Below, one piece after another: positions 35,801-48,300 of a stretch of DNA of 64,000 nt (positions are counted from its first letter, which is position 1; every line of letters starts with the position of its first letter). The notes beneath the pieces are model-generated. The model was given only the letters and a program-made list of their open reading frames with translations, made no database searches and was not told the DNA's origin. A program made the position numbers and the translations under genes. Location: positions 22,831,126 to 22,895,125 of the forward strand of contig OX387195.1 of NCBI GenBank assembly GCA_947561395.2. The letters run 5' to 3'. Source of the DNA: Buxus sempervirens. Lineage: Eukaryota > Streptophyta > Magnoliopsida > Buxales > Buxaceae.

Positions 35801-38358
35801 CCTTCCTTGGCACAGCCCAAAGCACACCAATCTCCCTGATAAAGCAACTCCATATCTCTCTAGCGAAAGGACCATGTATAAATAGGTGATCAATGGACTC
35901 TTCTTGCCTGATACATAAGATACAAACATTAGGAGATAAAGATAACCATTTCCATCTATTTTGGAGATGATCAGCAGTATTTATTTTGTAGAGAAGAGTG
36001 GTCCACACAAACGCTTTGATCTTAGGGAGAATGAGAGGCTTCCATATAAAGGAGCAAGGGAATGAACAAGGTGACATAGGAACATCATTCCTGCACAAAT
36101 AAAAAAAGAACTTTATCAATGAGAAAATGTTTCTTGTAAGTACAAGGACAAAAGCTGGCAACAGATTGAGATGACCACTATATTGGATACAAGAAACTGA
36201 AAAAAAAGAACAGAATTAAAGCAAAAAAAAAAAAAAAAAATTATGATGGGTACATACAACCACAAAAGAACACCCAAGCTAACACTGCCATTTCCCAAGC
36301 TTCCTACATCTATCCCACTGGTAAAAATTCTCTCGAATGGCCATTGTGTCTCATATAACTCCCTTCTTAACCAATTTTCTAGGCCTCTTGCCCTGAATAA
36401 AATATATATTCGGAATAGCTATTAAGGCTCCAAAGCTATTAAATGATTCTCCATTACCACTAGTTCTAGCTGCTCTGTGACACATGCTCTCTAAATAGTG
36501 ACCATAATATTGCCAACTCAAAGTTTGATGGTACCAGCTTATGTAAGCTCTCATATTCTAAAGGTCATATGCGCTAATTTTTTAGAGAAATTAATTTTTA
36601 GTGGTACTTTATCAAATTATTTAAGATTTAATCAGCAAAGTTTTGAGTTTTAACTTTTAGTGCACTTTTATCAAAATAATTAATTTTTAGTGCTATTTCA
36701 TTGTTACAGTTAAATTCTTCCAAAAATACCCTTATACAACTTACTTCTGGGACTTGTACAAGCAATAAATTGACTTGTACAAGTCAATAAATTAGCTTGT
36801 ACAAGTCAATAAAATGACTTGTACAAGTCATTTGGATGAGTGACATAAGGGCATTCTTGGAATATCGGATTTGTAATAGTAAAATAACACTAAAAATTAA
36901 TTATTTTGATAAAGGTGTACTAGAAGTTAAAACTCAAAACTTTACTAACTAAATCTTAAATAATTTGATAAAGCACCACTAAAAATTAATTTTCCCAATT
37001 TTTTATAGGTGGATACTGAATGTAGTATGCATATTTGATGGATATAATAATAGATTATTCTGCAGTGAATAGGCATATGCATGGTGATCATATCTTAGGG
37101 TATGGGTTTTGAAGGAAGAAATCATATTTATACACTTCACTCCACTCCACTCAAAGCTGGATAGTCATACACTTACCTGTTATCCACATGGCACAATCCC
37201 ATAGCCACATGATTCCATGACCCATAGCTCTGTAAAGATTGGTGTATGGGCAAGTATCCAAAATCATATGTGTATCATTTTCAAGATATAGTAACTTTGA
37301 TCACCACATCCTACATCCGTGGCCTAAAGCATTACAATATAGGTGTCTCCTCTTTTGCTCCTATATACTTCTCCTTCACCTCATACTGATAGTCGTGCTT
37401 TGAATTCTCAATCCTCCAAGACTATGTTTAGGGGGCACAATCTGTTGCCAAAGTACGCTACACTAGTTTGTTTAGGAGATTAACTAATTAGTCGATCTCT
37501 ACCCTTGATATGCAAATGTTGGTCAAAGCATGTCAAGTCATTTGACAAAAAACTAGTGAACATGTTAGAAGGGGCACAAATGTTCCTTGCATCCTATATG
37601 ATACGGTATCAATTAATTTTACTTTGTAAGAAATTCAGGGACAGGGTAGCTTGCAACTTGACTTTACCAATATGGGTCACTTTTCTTTCGGAAAATTTGG
37701 ATCTCATACAGTGATTCAAATTCAAAATGAAAATAAATGTGGTGGTTTGTAAAGGTTTGGAAAAGCTGTCATGTGTCCAGTTCCAGAAGAGGAAGAAAAA
37801 TAATCGAAAGCACTATGTAGCAGGTGAATCATTTAGGAAAAATAGAGATCCTCAATGACACACTTAACGTTGTTAGGGAATAACAGAGAACATTGCAACA
37901 AACAGGAAGCAGTGAGTTGTGAGTGATTTGACGAGATGCATGCATATGATACTGTAGAGAAAATAAGGAATTGGGATATGGGTGAGGCAGAGAGAGGGAG
38001 AGGGATATTTGAAATCTTATGTTGATTATTTATCACAACAATCAAGATTGTTTTGGTAGGATGTATTTTTTGTCATTACCATGAAGCATATTTAAGCAAT
38101 AATTTTGTGATAATTAGTGACTGGAAACCAGATAGTTGATCTGCTGATAGGATTTCTTTTTTATCACTATTCATATGATTCAAATGTTTTTCTCAGCTCC
38201 TTAAGTTGATAAACTTCCAATGTGTGTGCAGCAAGCGAAAATTTGATGAGCGCCAGGCAGAAGAATGGTGGAAGGAAAACAGAGAGAGGCTGTTTAAGAA
38301 GTACAGCCTGCAACCACCTGCTGAGGGAGGTGAGGCAGGACCATCTTCTCAAGCATAA
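20830..38358 (+). CDS. PRAF: PRAF-like protein: PH, RCC1 repeats, FYVE zinc finger, coiled coil, BRX domain
   Basis: Predicted exons: 20830-20868, 22074-22160, 25081-25170, 25317-25406, 25530-25634, 29597-31672, 31804-31950, 32350-32810, 38232-38358 (3222 bp, 1073 aa plus stop), near the usual ~1100 aa. The first seven introns are all phase 0, and every junction is GT-AG. PH domain about 15-125 (exons 2-5). The 2.08-kb exon 6 encodes seven-bladed RCC1-type repeats about 228-611 (repeated TWG/HTCAL-like words) and a FYVE finger about 612-677 with four C-x2-C pairs and [11 protein letters not shown] coiled coil lies at about 808-890 and the C-terminal BRX domain at about 1008-1060 (ERQAEEWW). 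Family members bind phosphoinositides and act with small GTPases at membranes; newer work links them to cell polarity and growth. Intron 8 (5.4 kb) is full of transposons. The start matches the family N-terminus (ERDIEQ before the first intron). Confidence 0.95.
22161..25080 (+). other. Intron 2 of the PRAF-like gene
   Basis: 2.9 kb of AT-rich DNA. It holds small tandem repeats (about 23401-23465, a 33-bp unit twice; about 23705-23830, a looser pair), a 15-bp retro-insertion at 24254-24268 and a 35-bp direct repeat (24280-24314 and 24414-24448). No coding exon is seen. Confidence 0.6.
24236..24286 (+). mobile_element. Minute LINE-type insertion: 15 bp between 18-bp direct repeats
   Basis: AAGAGATGATTAAAAGTG is present at 24236-24253 and 24269-24286. 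The 15 bp between are CTTATAAAAAAAAAA. That matches the 3' terminus of the LINE at 34924-36103 (CTTATC followed by poly-A on its coding strand), so this looks like a LINE copy truncated to about five bases plus its tail. Confidence 0.65.
25635..29596 (+). other. Intron 5 of the PRAF-like gene
   Basis: 4.0 kb without a recognised gene or transposon. A GC-richer segment at about 29040-29110 (CCCTGGGGTGGGTCC, GGCCCCGCC) stands out from its AT-rich surroundings and may be an old insertion, but no boundaries are visible. Confidence 0.5.
33137..36128 (-). mobile_element. LINE with RNase H in intron 8 of the PRAF-like gene, itself carrying a second LINE
   Basis: A T-run (from 33151) marks the 3' tail on the minus strand. 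33690-33470 encodes an RNase H-like segment ([24 protein letters not shown]) and 34151-33933 part of zf-RVT ([19 protein letters not shown]). Older coding words extend to about 34600. TCAATGCAGAAAAT (33137-33150) and TCAATGAGAAAAT (36116-36128) are a possible target duplication with one indel. If so, the first LINE's 5' end lies just beyond the second LINE's insertion point. All frames are broken. Confidence 0.75.
34924..36103 (-). mobile_element. Nested LINE fragment, zf-RVT plus RNase H, 16-bp target duplication
   Basis: AAAAGAACTTTATCAA occurs at 34908-34923 and 36104-36119. The 1180 bp between start with a T-run (tail on the minus strand). They encode, in order on the minus strand, zf-RVT ([53 protein letters not shown]; 36060-35570) and an RNase H domain ([47 protein letters not shown]; 35571-35062). 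The two frames are 1 bp out of register but otherwise almost intact, so this copy is younger than its host LINE. Confidence 0.92.
36585..36996. mobile_element. Mutator-like MITE, 412 bp, with ~156-bp terminal inverted repeats
   Basis: The ends GAGAAATTAATTTTTAG and, reverse-complemented, GGGAAAATTAATTTTTAG begin inverted arms that can be followed for about 156 bp each (36585-36740 and 36841-36996). AATTTTTTA is duplicated exactly on both sides (36576-36584 and 36997-37005); a 9-bp duplication and long arms are typical of Mutator-like elements. The centre is a tandem array of palindromes. It lies in intron 8 of the PRAF-like gene, so its transcript would fold into a long hairpin. Confidence 0.9.
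36751..36832. repeat. Tandem palindromic 21-bp repeats in the MITE centre
   Basis: Four units of the form GACTTGTACAAGTC plus AATAAATT lie head to tail. GACTTGTACAAGTC is itself a perfect 14-bp palindrome; units one and three vary by a base or two. Confidence 0.9.
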
Positions 38359-39345
38359 TACATAGTATTGTTGCAGCTAAATAGAGAAGTCAGTAATAGG
38401 AAGGAAACAAGCTACTGTATGGTGTAATGTACTTCGGCGTAGGAACGTATTTTAGTTTTGTATGTCTGTAATTCTTTTATTCCTTTATTACTTTCTCTCC
38501 TTTGAAGAATATTCTTTGTCATCTGTTTCTTCCCACTTCCTTGTAGGTGAATTTGCCAGGATAAAATACCTGGTTTTGTAATGCCATTCTTTTGACATGG
38601 ACTTATTTCCAATATTGGCAGCGAATTGATTTTTTTTTAAACTAGAGATTTTTCAGTGTCAAGTACTTTTCTGTGTTAGAAGGAAGATGATATCCTTCTT
38701 CCTTACTTGAAATGCAAGAAGCTTGACTAACCATTTTGTGTTCATGCCTTAAGCTGATACTGCAACCTTCAATATTGGTATTATTTTGGGGAGTTTTTGA
38801 TATTTTCTAAATACTGGGGGTTTATGTACATAAGTGACAAATCTCGAGGGCGTAAATGTAATTACCCCTTTACTTTTATATAACGAAATATTTTAAGTTT
38901 AGGTAAACACTTGGTGCGGTAACGGGTTATGCTGTCTCGTCGCTCCAGGCAAGCGACCTTTCTGCTTGAATCGAAATTCCGTCGCCGAATAGTCAACAAT
39001 ACGCGACATTACATTATTGGGCCCTACATTTTGGGGAATAAAATGCAGAACTTTTGTACGCTCCGGAAGCGCTTTCGAATTTTGATGATGATGGATCTAG
39101 GGCATCTGAAATGATCTTCACTTGTACATAATTTCATTCTTAGAAGCTGGAATGAGCTTTGAAGGATTCGATTACGCTAAACTACTCGTGTTCTCCAAAT
39201 TTCTGCTGTGATTTCGCTCTCGACGTTCTCTGCGGGAATCGAATTTTACTTTTTTTTTGTCCTTAAAATCTCGTAAGGATATAGTTTTTAGGTTTGTTGT
39301 TGTATTGTGTTGTTTAAGGTAATTGGTCGAGTTGATTGGGTTTCA
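38359..39345 (+). other. Gap between the PRAF-like and XBAT35-like genes
   Basis: 987 bp between two genes in the same direction. The left part should hold the 3' end of the first transcript (possible poly-A words near 38475 and 38560). The right part holds the promoter and leader of the second, with TTTTATATAAC near 38873 as a possible TATA box and TTGGGCCCTAC near 39017 as a TCP/site II-like word. All sites are pattern matches only. Confidence 0.4.
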
Positions 39346-42300
39346 ATGGGACAAACACTATCCAAGGACGAATTGCTTTACAAGCAGGTCAGTAATGGAA
39401 ACATCGAAGGGATCAAAGCTCTTCACCGAGAAGGTGCAAATCTCGAGGTATAATTATTTAATTGTTCTGAGTTCTGACCTTTAATTTGCTGTTTAACAAC
39501 AAAGCGAATTTGATCTATGGTTCACATGGTTGCACAGCTACAAATCTGTGTGAATTTTTCATTGTGTGTGCTTGTAAACGTTATAACGGTTGTTCGCACT
39601 GGATTTTGGTGCAGTGGACTGACAAGGAAGGAAAGACTCCATTAATGGTTGCGTGCATGAATCCTGAGCTCTTCGATGTTGCAAAAACACTGTTGGAATT
39701 GGGTGCGAAGGTGAATGGATATCGTCCAGGCAAGTTTCTACTGTTGTCTCATAGAGTTTATCAGAGGATGCATTAAAACTTGCAGCCTTTTTCTATTGCT
39801 TGCTATGGGGCAAGTCATGTTGGAAACTAGGATTGAGATTCCAAAATTGTTTTTTCACAATCTATCTCAAATTATTTTTCACATTTCAATTGGTAAATTA
39901 TTATAACTCTTTAATAATGTTCCAAATGAAGTTGAGAGTTTTTTCGAGGCTTCTTATAAATAGTTTGGAATTCTCCACCATGAAGGGATATGAATATTTA
40001 ATACCTCTCAGACTGAGCCACCAATGGACTTGCACTATCTGGTAGAGATGGGTAACAATTCGCCTCTTTTGGATGTCAAGTCCATGTCATAGCATTTACG
40101 TCGCATGTGATCAGGTGTGTCCTATCTCAGTGGGTATCACATTCCCTAATGCTGAGGACCTTCTTACTAGCACATGTGGTTTTGCGGCCTTGATGATTTC
40201 TCTCAAAAAATCTTAATTTATCACACGATATTGTTTTTCTATTGTTAAAGAAGCTAATGCCTAGTTAGTCTTTGAGTACTCATCAAAATTTCTTTATTCT
40301 ATATTATTTCTATCTATGCCAAGACATGTTTGTCACCAGAAAAACTTTGGTCTGAATAAAAACCTGTTCTGGACGAGGACTGTCTGTGACTGATGTCATT
40401 GTCGAAGGACAGGACATCCATATTCTGGAACTCCTTAGTTTTGAGCATCTCTAAATCGCATCATATTTAACCCATCCCATCTAACAGACATCAGAACATG
40501 CCTATACCATTTTGGATATTTCTTTTTTCCAAGGGAGGGATATCTTCTTCTTACTATGTGTCAAAATCGATGTAGTCCAATCTAATCATCAGAATTGGAC
40601 CATCCAAGCATATGGAACAAATATCTCTGATCATATACAAAGCAAATCATTGTCTATCACATGATCAAAATCTCATTTGTATCTAGTCTCAATTAAAACC
40701 ATTCATTTGTATCATTACCCGAATCCATTGTCATCAATTTGAGTTAATTACATCAGTGGTCCAGATTTATTCTTTTATTTCCTTATCATGATTTGGTGAT
40801 CACAATTTGTTCATGGGCATTCATCATGATCTCTGATTGATCCATGTTGGACAACTAGCTTCTAGTCCTACCTTGTAATTGATGAGCTCAGATGACTTCA
40901 TACAATTGGATGGCCATAAAATAATATCCTAGGGGCTGGTTTCATAGGTTTTAGAACATTAATTCGATACATTTACTTGAGTAATCTTTTTGAGATTTCT
41001 CATTCTGGAGATTTTCTAGAATATCTTATTCTTAAAGATGTCAACTCACGTTTAATAGCGAATAAAAGATACCTTCTCTAGGTGCCTCCCTTCTTGACAT
41101 TGGAGACATGGTGACATATGGGTGATCGTATGTACTACCATATGGACATCTTTTCTTAGACATCTTCTCAATTAAATTGTTATTTCTCTTTATTCTCTTT
41201 CTTTATAAGTTGATGAACATCTTTTCTTTTTTTTTAGGGACACTTGTTGTGTTTAAGTGTTTCCCATGCTTCATCACGCATACATGTTTTTTTGTCAAAC
41301 TGTTAATTAATACATATTTAAGTAGCCCTGATCACTTGTATTTTTAAATAAATTATGATTTATACATCACGCTTGATTTAAAGATCATGTTTGAATAGCT
41401 CTGATCGCTTGTATTTACACATACATAATGCATAGGGGTGCATAGAGCACTCAAGACACATCACAAAGAGCTCCTCATTGACTCACTTTGTATGAGTTAA
41501 AGATTTATTAAATCTCTGACTTGTTGGTTTCAGATGTGTGACTCTTTAATCACGCTTTATTTAAAATGTGAAGGCTATAAAATACACCAAGGTTCAAACC
41601 TCTTAAGTAATAGAAAGAGTTTTCCAGGAAAGATTTTAAAAACATGAAGCATCGATTAAAAACTGATTTTAAATCAAATTTTCTCTTTGAGATCGCTTTT
41701 TGTAAGTTTTGAAATCACTTTGGCAATGCCAATTTATCACTAAATTGATTTTAAAATTACTTGAAACACCTTAGTTGTGCATGAGATTTGTAACTGGGGT
41801 ATGCTTTAAGAAGAGCTCATTAATGAGGGTGTATTTGTGCGCATGATGAGGGTTGATGTTAAATTGTTTGTGAAGAGTGAATTATGATTAATGCAATAGG
41901 TATAGAAAATCAAAGTTGTAGATTATGTGATTTGATTTCTTTTGGGTTATTGTTTGACCATAATTGTTAGTCTTTTTCATATGGACTATGGAAGATAAAG
42001 GAGAATTTTCAAGGCTTAACCATGTCCACCTTCTCTATAGGAGTGTTTTATGGCCTTTTCCTTGGGGATGGATTATAAACAACTTTATGAATATACAAAT
42101 AAAGTATTCGCCATGGATTTGCATGACCATGTGTGAAGATGGTGACTTTCATAGTCTTCACCGTCCTTCTTTGGCACCATGAAGACATGAACGTCATCAT
42201 ATTACCATGATAGAGGCATCTGGAGCGGTGCCTTAATGGGATGTGACTCATGTGAGTCCATATAAGAAATGGTAGTATCTGAATCTTGCTCCACCTTGAA

Positions 42301-45300
42301 GAACAATAACTGACATATTTATGCTTCTTCAATCCTAGAAATATTGCCCAAAGTTTGGCTTGTATAAAGTTGCCCTCCCCAACGTGATTTTAACATCTAT
42401 CGCCAATGCTCCTTAAAGATACATCCAATGCCTGAAGGACTCAAATTTCCCAATGAAAATGTTCAATCCATGAAAGCTGCTGTAGGAGGATCCAAAATTG
42501 CATTTTGCTTCTTGATCCCTCGAGAAGTGTCGATTTGCAATAGGTTATATCTGGAATCTTATAAGCTGGGAACCTTTTAAAATTTGAAAAACGGGACGCC
42601 TATATTGCAACCAAAACTATTGTAGCAACCGTAAAATATGCCCTCATTTATCATTGTAGCATTCAGAATAGTCTTTGTTGCTATGGTACATTCCCCTCTA
42701 AAGGGCACACCAAAATATAATATGTGATCTTAACTGCAAACAAAAAATGGATGCGAGGGTAAAAAGATGATGCAAGAGAATAAATGGCCTTCAAACAGGC
42801 TGGTATTCTACAGTTTAGCCTGGGGATTTATATTCCAACCATTTTCATGGATACCATAATGCTGAATTTTCCTATGCCCTAAACTCCTTTCCTTTGTGCT
42901 GAATGTCCAAAGTCATTGAGCAACGTAGAATTCCTTTCTAGAACATTCCCAAATTCAGCCATCTTTTAGCTTTCTTTCTCTACACACCACTTCCAGCTTA
43001 ACGAAGTGGTTATTGCTATGATCTATACTCTGCTACAAGAAACCTTCCTGGAGATTCTTAATTAGTTTTGTCGCCCTGACTAAATAAGGGAAAAAGTTGA
43101 ACAATTAGTTTACCCAATGGAAACTTGATCAATGTAATCCTACCTACTAGGTACAAGGAACTCCTCTTCCATAAGGCTAACTTCCAACATTGGGACCAAA
43201 TACTCCGTATATGAGGGTTATCCTTCAAGTGCAGCCCATTGTACCTAAACAGTGACTTTTTAATCTGACATCCCAGAATCTTTGCAGACCATTTTACCCA
43301 ACTTAACATAATGTGAATCCCTAAGATGATACTTTACCATGAGTCCAGAACCTATCTTAAAACATTTTGAGTATTCATTCTGCGGGAAAAAACCCTAAGA
43401 ATATAGTGATATTAAAACTTATTTTAGATGTTGGCTCCCTATATCCATACAATTGAAACCCACCCTTGAATGTAACCTAGATCATTTGCTGTCACCTGAA
43501 AAAAAAAAATGACTAGGCACATTTGCCACTAAAAAAAAATGGAAGGGAGATAAAGTGCCGCATGCTTGACTCTTTTCTTTTTCGGAAGGTAAGTAAGTTT
43601 GTATTATATAATATTTACATTGATACATAGCTTATGGTTTGAACCCTTCACTTTGTTTAGCCAGATCATATGACATTGATGTGCCAAACAAACCACTCTA
43701 ATGAGCTACCCAACTTGCCCATTCAAACCTGATAACTAAAGTCTCATGTTACAAATTGTGTACAAAAACCCTAATTCTGCATGAATTCTCTATTCAACAG
43801 TCTGCGCTTTAGTGTAGCAATTTCGGTTAAATATCTGTTGTGTATCTCCCACGTGATCCTGTGTGTTATTTCCTCCTTTGGCCTGTTATCGTTTTTGAAA
43901 AATTCTCTTGTTTCATTCCAGCCAGATGTTTTAAAACGGAGCAGCAAATGAGGCTTTCCTTACTTTTGTTACCATGCTTTTGTCTTTGAACTTGCTCATG
44001 GCCTGCTCTATCTCTTCACTCCAAGGATGGATCATTTTGTTCAAGGCATTTATCCTCAATACCTGCTGCCATATTTCCATGCTATAACAGCATCAAATAA
44101 TAGGTGATGAAGTAACTCCTGGGATGCTTGGCATAAAATACACTTGGATCAGGTTAACACTCTGAATTTGCACAATCTTTCTTGTGTGAAGAGCCTTTTT
44201 CTTGATTGCAATACATGGAATGAAGGCATGCCTGGGTATAATTAGAGGGAACCATATAAGCCTGAGCCAACTCATCTTTTCTTTTGCTTCACGAATGGTT
44301 TTGTATGTTTCTTTGATGGTGAAGTTTCCATTTGCTGCTGGTGTCCATCTAATTATGCCTGAACTGCTACTGTCTGGTATGGATATCTTTTCCAGCTCTC
44401 TCCAAATCATTTGTAAGCTTTCGGAATTCGCCACAGGCACGTTCCACTCCTTGTTGTGTATAATGGCTTCTTCCTTTGCCTCCATTCCGAGCCTTGAATC
44501 ATAGATTATTGGAATACCAAACTTCTTATACAATGGACCACATGGCAGCCAGTAATCCACAACCATGTCGATCTGCTACTGTCTGCTTGAGTTTCTTCTT
44601 AATGTACTTATTATCTACAAAGGTGCTATCTTGACTCTCTTCTTAATATACTTACTAGCTATGAATGTGCCATCTAAAACATTCCATCCTTGGATAAAAG
44701 CACCCTAATTGGGAAAAGAATCAATTCCAACACATCCTTAAGTTTAATTGACAACCTTTCGGGAATTGTGTATGAACTGGTGGTTAGGTTAATCAGTCTA
44801 AGATCCTTAAATTACAAAAGCTCCCTTTTTCTAGGATTGAGACTAGAAAGGTGTAATTGGTGATCTTATTAATGACTACTAAGCAATGAAACTTAAAAGC
44901 TGCCATCAAATCAAATTTAAATCTGTCCAAACAATCCTGGAAAAAGCGATAGTATAACCATCCAGGTTCTTTATCTTTATCCGACTCCAATGTGACTCTT
45001 TTCTTCCTTGAATGTGTTCATTTCTAATTGGCGCGACATTATACTTTTGGAAGTTCCTTTGGGCATTCTCCTGTTGAACCTGCTTTTTATCTTTTTGAGA
45101 CTACTCTCTTAAGTTAATCTTTAATGAATAATATTACTCTTAAGCAAATGGGAAGAGAAAAAATCTTTGATGCTATTAAGTTTGTTTTTCCTATATTTCA
45201 CTATACTTAAATTAGTCATAACTCTTCCGATGTTGTTGAATTTTTATATATGTTGTGCAATGCTAGTCCCGGGTTGGAATGGAGGAGGGTTGTATTAGGT

Positions 45301-48300
45301 TAGCTGGCTGCATAGCAGGCTAGCAGCTTTGCTGACGTCATGAGATGGATGCTGAACCTCATCGCATAGTTCGTGAACCATTGTTTCAGTCTAATGTACT
45401 AAATAAAGGCATGCAAGGCTTGTGTCAGAGGCTCACCTCAAGGTGATGCTTGGCTTAAATGCAAGGATTATGCCTTAGAGGCTTACCATCTGATGCTCTT
45501 CTATGACTTGTCCCATGATACCTTTTTTTTTATCAGTAATGAAAATGCATTCTATTAAAAGATAAGAAGAGATACAGAGATAGGAGTACATCCCATGAGG
45601 AACGGGATGCACTCAAGACAGCAATCATGAAAATGTTATGAAAAGGAAACAAAACACAGCCATCAATACATCTTTCCCACACATGCTGCCCTGCCTATAT
45701 TTTAAGAGTTTCCCAATTCCTTATGATATCCCCCACTCCATATTCCTTCCAATCAGCAGAAATCGACACCCAAAATTCTGCCAGGCTCATTACTTTAACT
45801 TGGATTAACTCTCTTCTGCTGCAGTTTTCTTCAAAAATCTTCCTATTCTGGTTTAGCCACACTTCCCATATGGTTGCAAAGAAGGCAGCCGAGTAAAGGC
45901 TTCTCCCTCTCTGACAAGTGAGGAAAACACCACTGTGCAGCCATTTCACCAAGTGAGCAAGGTAAAGCCCATTTTACTCCCACCATGACCAACAATCTCC
46001 TCCAAATATACCCCACTAACTCACAATGTAATAGCAAGTGGCCCACTGACTCCCCCGCTTTCATACAAAGAGAACAAGCATATGGGGATAATACCCAAGA
46101 CTTCCTACACCGCTGAAGATTATCAATAGTATTGATCTTGTTCAAAAGGGCCATCCATGATGCTTGCACCTTTAAGTCCGAGGATTATATGATACGCAAG
46201 CATCACATCTTGATTTCATCTTGTCTCTAAGGCTTGTGCTTCATCTTCACATGACCCTTGTAGGCAATACTGATGCTTTTGAACTTTGAAGGGCTTAGTT
46301 GTGATCTTTTAATGACTCTTCTGTCCCTTTTGAAAAGTATAGTCCTTGTCCATTTTGATATGCTATACATTTTATGCCTTTATTTATTAAAACCTAAATG
46401 CATGTCTGTGAGGCTTTTGCTTCATGCCTTGAGGCTTGTGCCGTCACTTTGGTCATGTAGAATGCCTTGCTGCATGCGGCAGTGTTTAGAAACATTATTT
46501 TTCTCATATAGTTTGTATAAGGCATTTTGTTGATGCAAGTGATATTCTTAATTTAGGTTGTCATGCGGGCACTCCTTTGCATTATGCAGCAAAAAGGGGT
46601 CTGGACCAGACTGTTAAGTTGCTTCTCTCTCATGGAGGTATTTCTTGCCTACCTTAAATATTTTATACTGAATTTCTCTGATGGAGCATGGACCTTAGTT
46701 CTTTACAGGACCAAGTTGTTTTCATTCTGGCTGTTTGTTGTAGTTTTAATAGTTGAATTGCTTTTGACTTGTTTCAGCAAATGCTTTAGTGATGAATGAT
46801 GATCGTCAGACTCCACTTAATGTCGCTAGAGAAAAGGAATATGGCAATGTTGCTCGCTCAATTGAGGTATGCATAATGTTTGTGAGTTCCTTACAACTAT
46901 GTGATTTTTTTTGGGTATTGACAAGGATTATTATTTGTACTTCTTATTATTTGTTACTTTTTCCTAATGCTGCATGTTCAACTTCAATCTGATGCTTCTT
47001 AGAGCCACATCTGCCTATTCTCTGGTTGGCTTCGGGAACTTTATGGGCCAAGCTACCATGACATTGCAGGTCCTAAATGGGTTTCACGAAAAATGTGGGT
47101 ACAAATATTTATGCGTATTGCTGTTTATGCATTTTATTTTTTGCCATTCCCATGAGTTTTTCTTTTTCCTTTTTTCCCGCTATAGGGTTGTTCTCCAATT
47201 CATTAGAAGCAGACAAGAACGGCTGAATGACATGGGCATGCCCTGATATTTGGAATAGTGACAACAACTCAAACCTCGTTGCTAACAATAATTCTTCTGC
47301 AACACATGGGGGAGGGGGTTCGCTTCTTTCTATGATCAAACTTAAGCAAAAGACTATTTTATCCTTTGTTCATTTGAATGTGTTAATATATATATATATA
47401 TACATACACAGTAAATTGGTTGATGAAAAAAGAGGGTGAAGCGTGCACTGAGTAAGTATACTCGGTAGTAAAATAAAAAAAGGAGGAAAAAAAAACATGC
47501 GTGGAGTAGAAGTATTGGTTAAAAATAGGGTTTTTTGAAATATTCATTAGAGCGAGGCTTGGGATTGTCTTCTCGAACTCTGTTTCTTCTTCAATAATTA
47601 ATCTGCAACGTGAGTTCTTCAAGAGGAACATTGCCTTTGTCATGGTTTGATTTGGTTCGAGATTGTTTTGAGTTTATGGTTCTTCACAAGATCTGCAAAT
47701 TGACTTTGGTAGGAAGAGGGGTGAGGAGGAAGAGGATATGCCAATTCAAACCTGTATTATCCCAACACAGAATGTCTGAAATAAATGGTTCCAAAATTAA
47801 CTGCACCCTAGACAATCAGAAAAACAAAAACCATAATCCTATTCTTAATTGGTAAGGATGTAAATTATGACCACCACAACCAACGAGGTAATCTGGTGAA
47901 AGTCCATCATTTGTCTGGATGAACCTTAGTTGAAGGTTGTTTTGTTATGAAGTTGTCACTTTACTAATCATCAGCCTGATTGTAGTTTGTTTGAAAGGTT
48001 GCTTTGGGTGCCTGCTGTAATTTGTTTGCCGTTATCAATGAGCTGTATAGTGGTGAGCTCTTCACATGGCCTGTTTTTTGCAGCCTTGGAGTTGTTCTCA
48101 GCAGTTGGAAACTTGGAAGAACTTCATCTCAAGTGCAGTTTGGTGAAATGAATGTACCATTTTTGTAGATCTTTGAGACCCAGGAGATAGTTTTGTTTAA
48201 ATTCACCCAAAAACTAATTGTGGATTAGTGGAGGCAGAGAGAGATGAAAGTTAGATAATTTTATATGGATCACAATGGTATTTTTTTCCTCAAAATGCTA

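Larger units (their letters stand above)
39730..46556 (+). other. Intron 2 of the XBAT35-like gene: 6.8 kb, GC-AG, LINE-filled
   Basis: Exon 2 must end at CCA-G (39729) because only phase 1 joins to GT-TGT-CAT-GCG-GGC of exon 3. The next bases are GCAAGT, the classic non-canonical GC donor consensus; the acceptor is TTTAG/G at 46556. LINE remains occupy about 43040-45010 and 45522-46188. 39780-43000 shows no feature that I recognise. Confidence 0.85.

Noticed and set aside
36751-36832. CRISPR-like array (short repeats with spacers)
   Set aside because: The units are directly contiguous 21-bp tandem palindromes with no unique spacers, inside a plant MITE.
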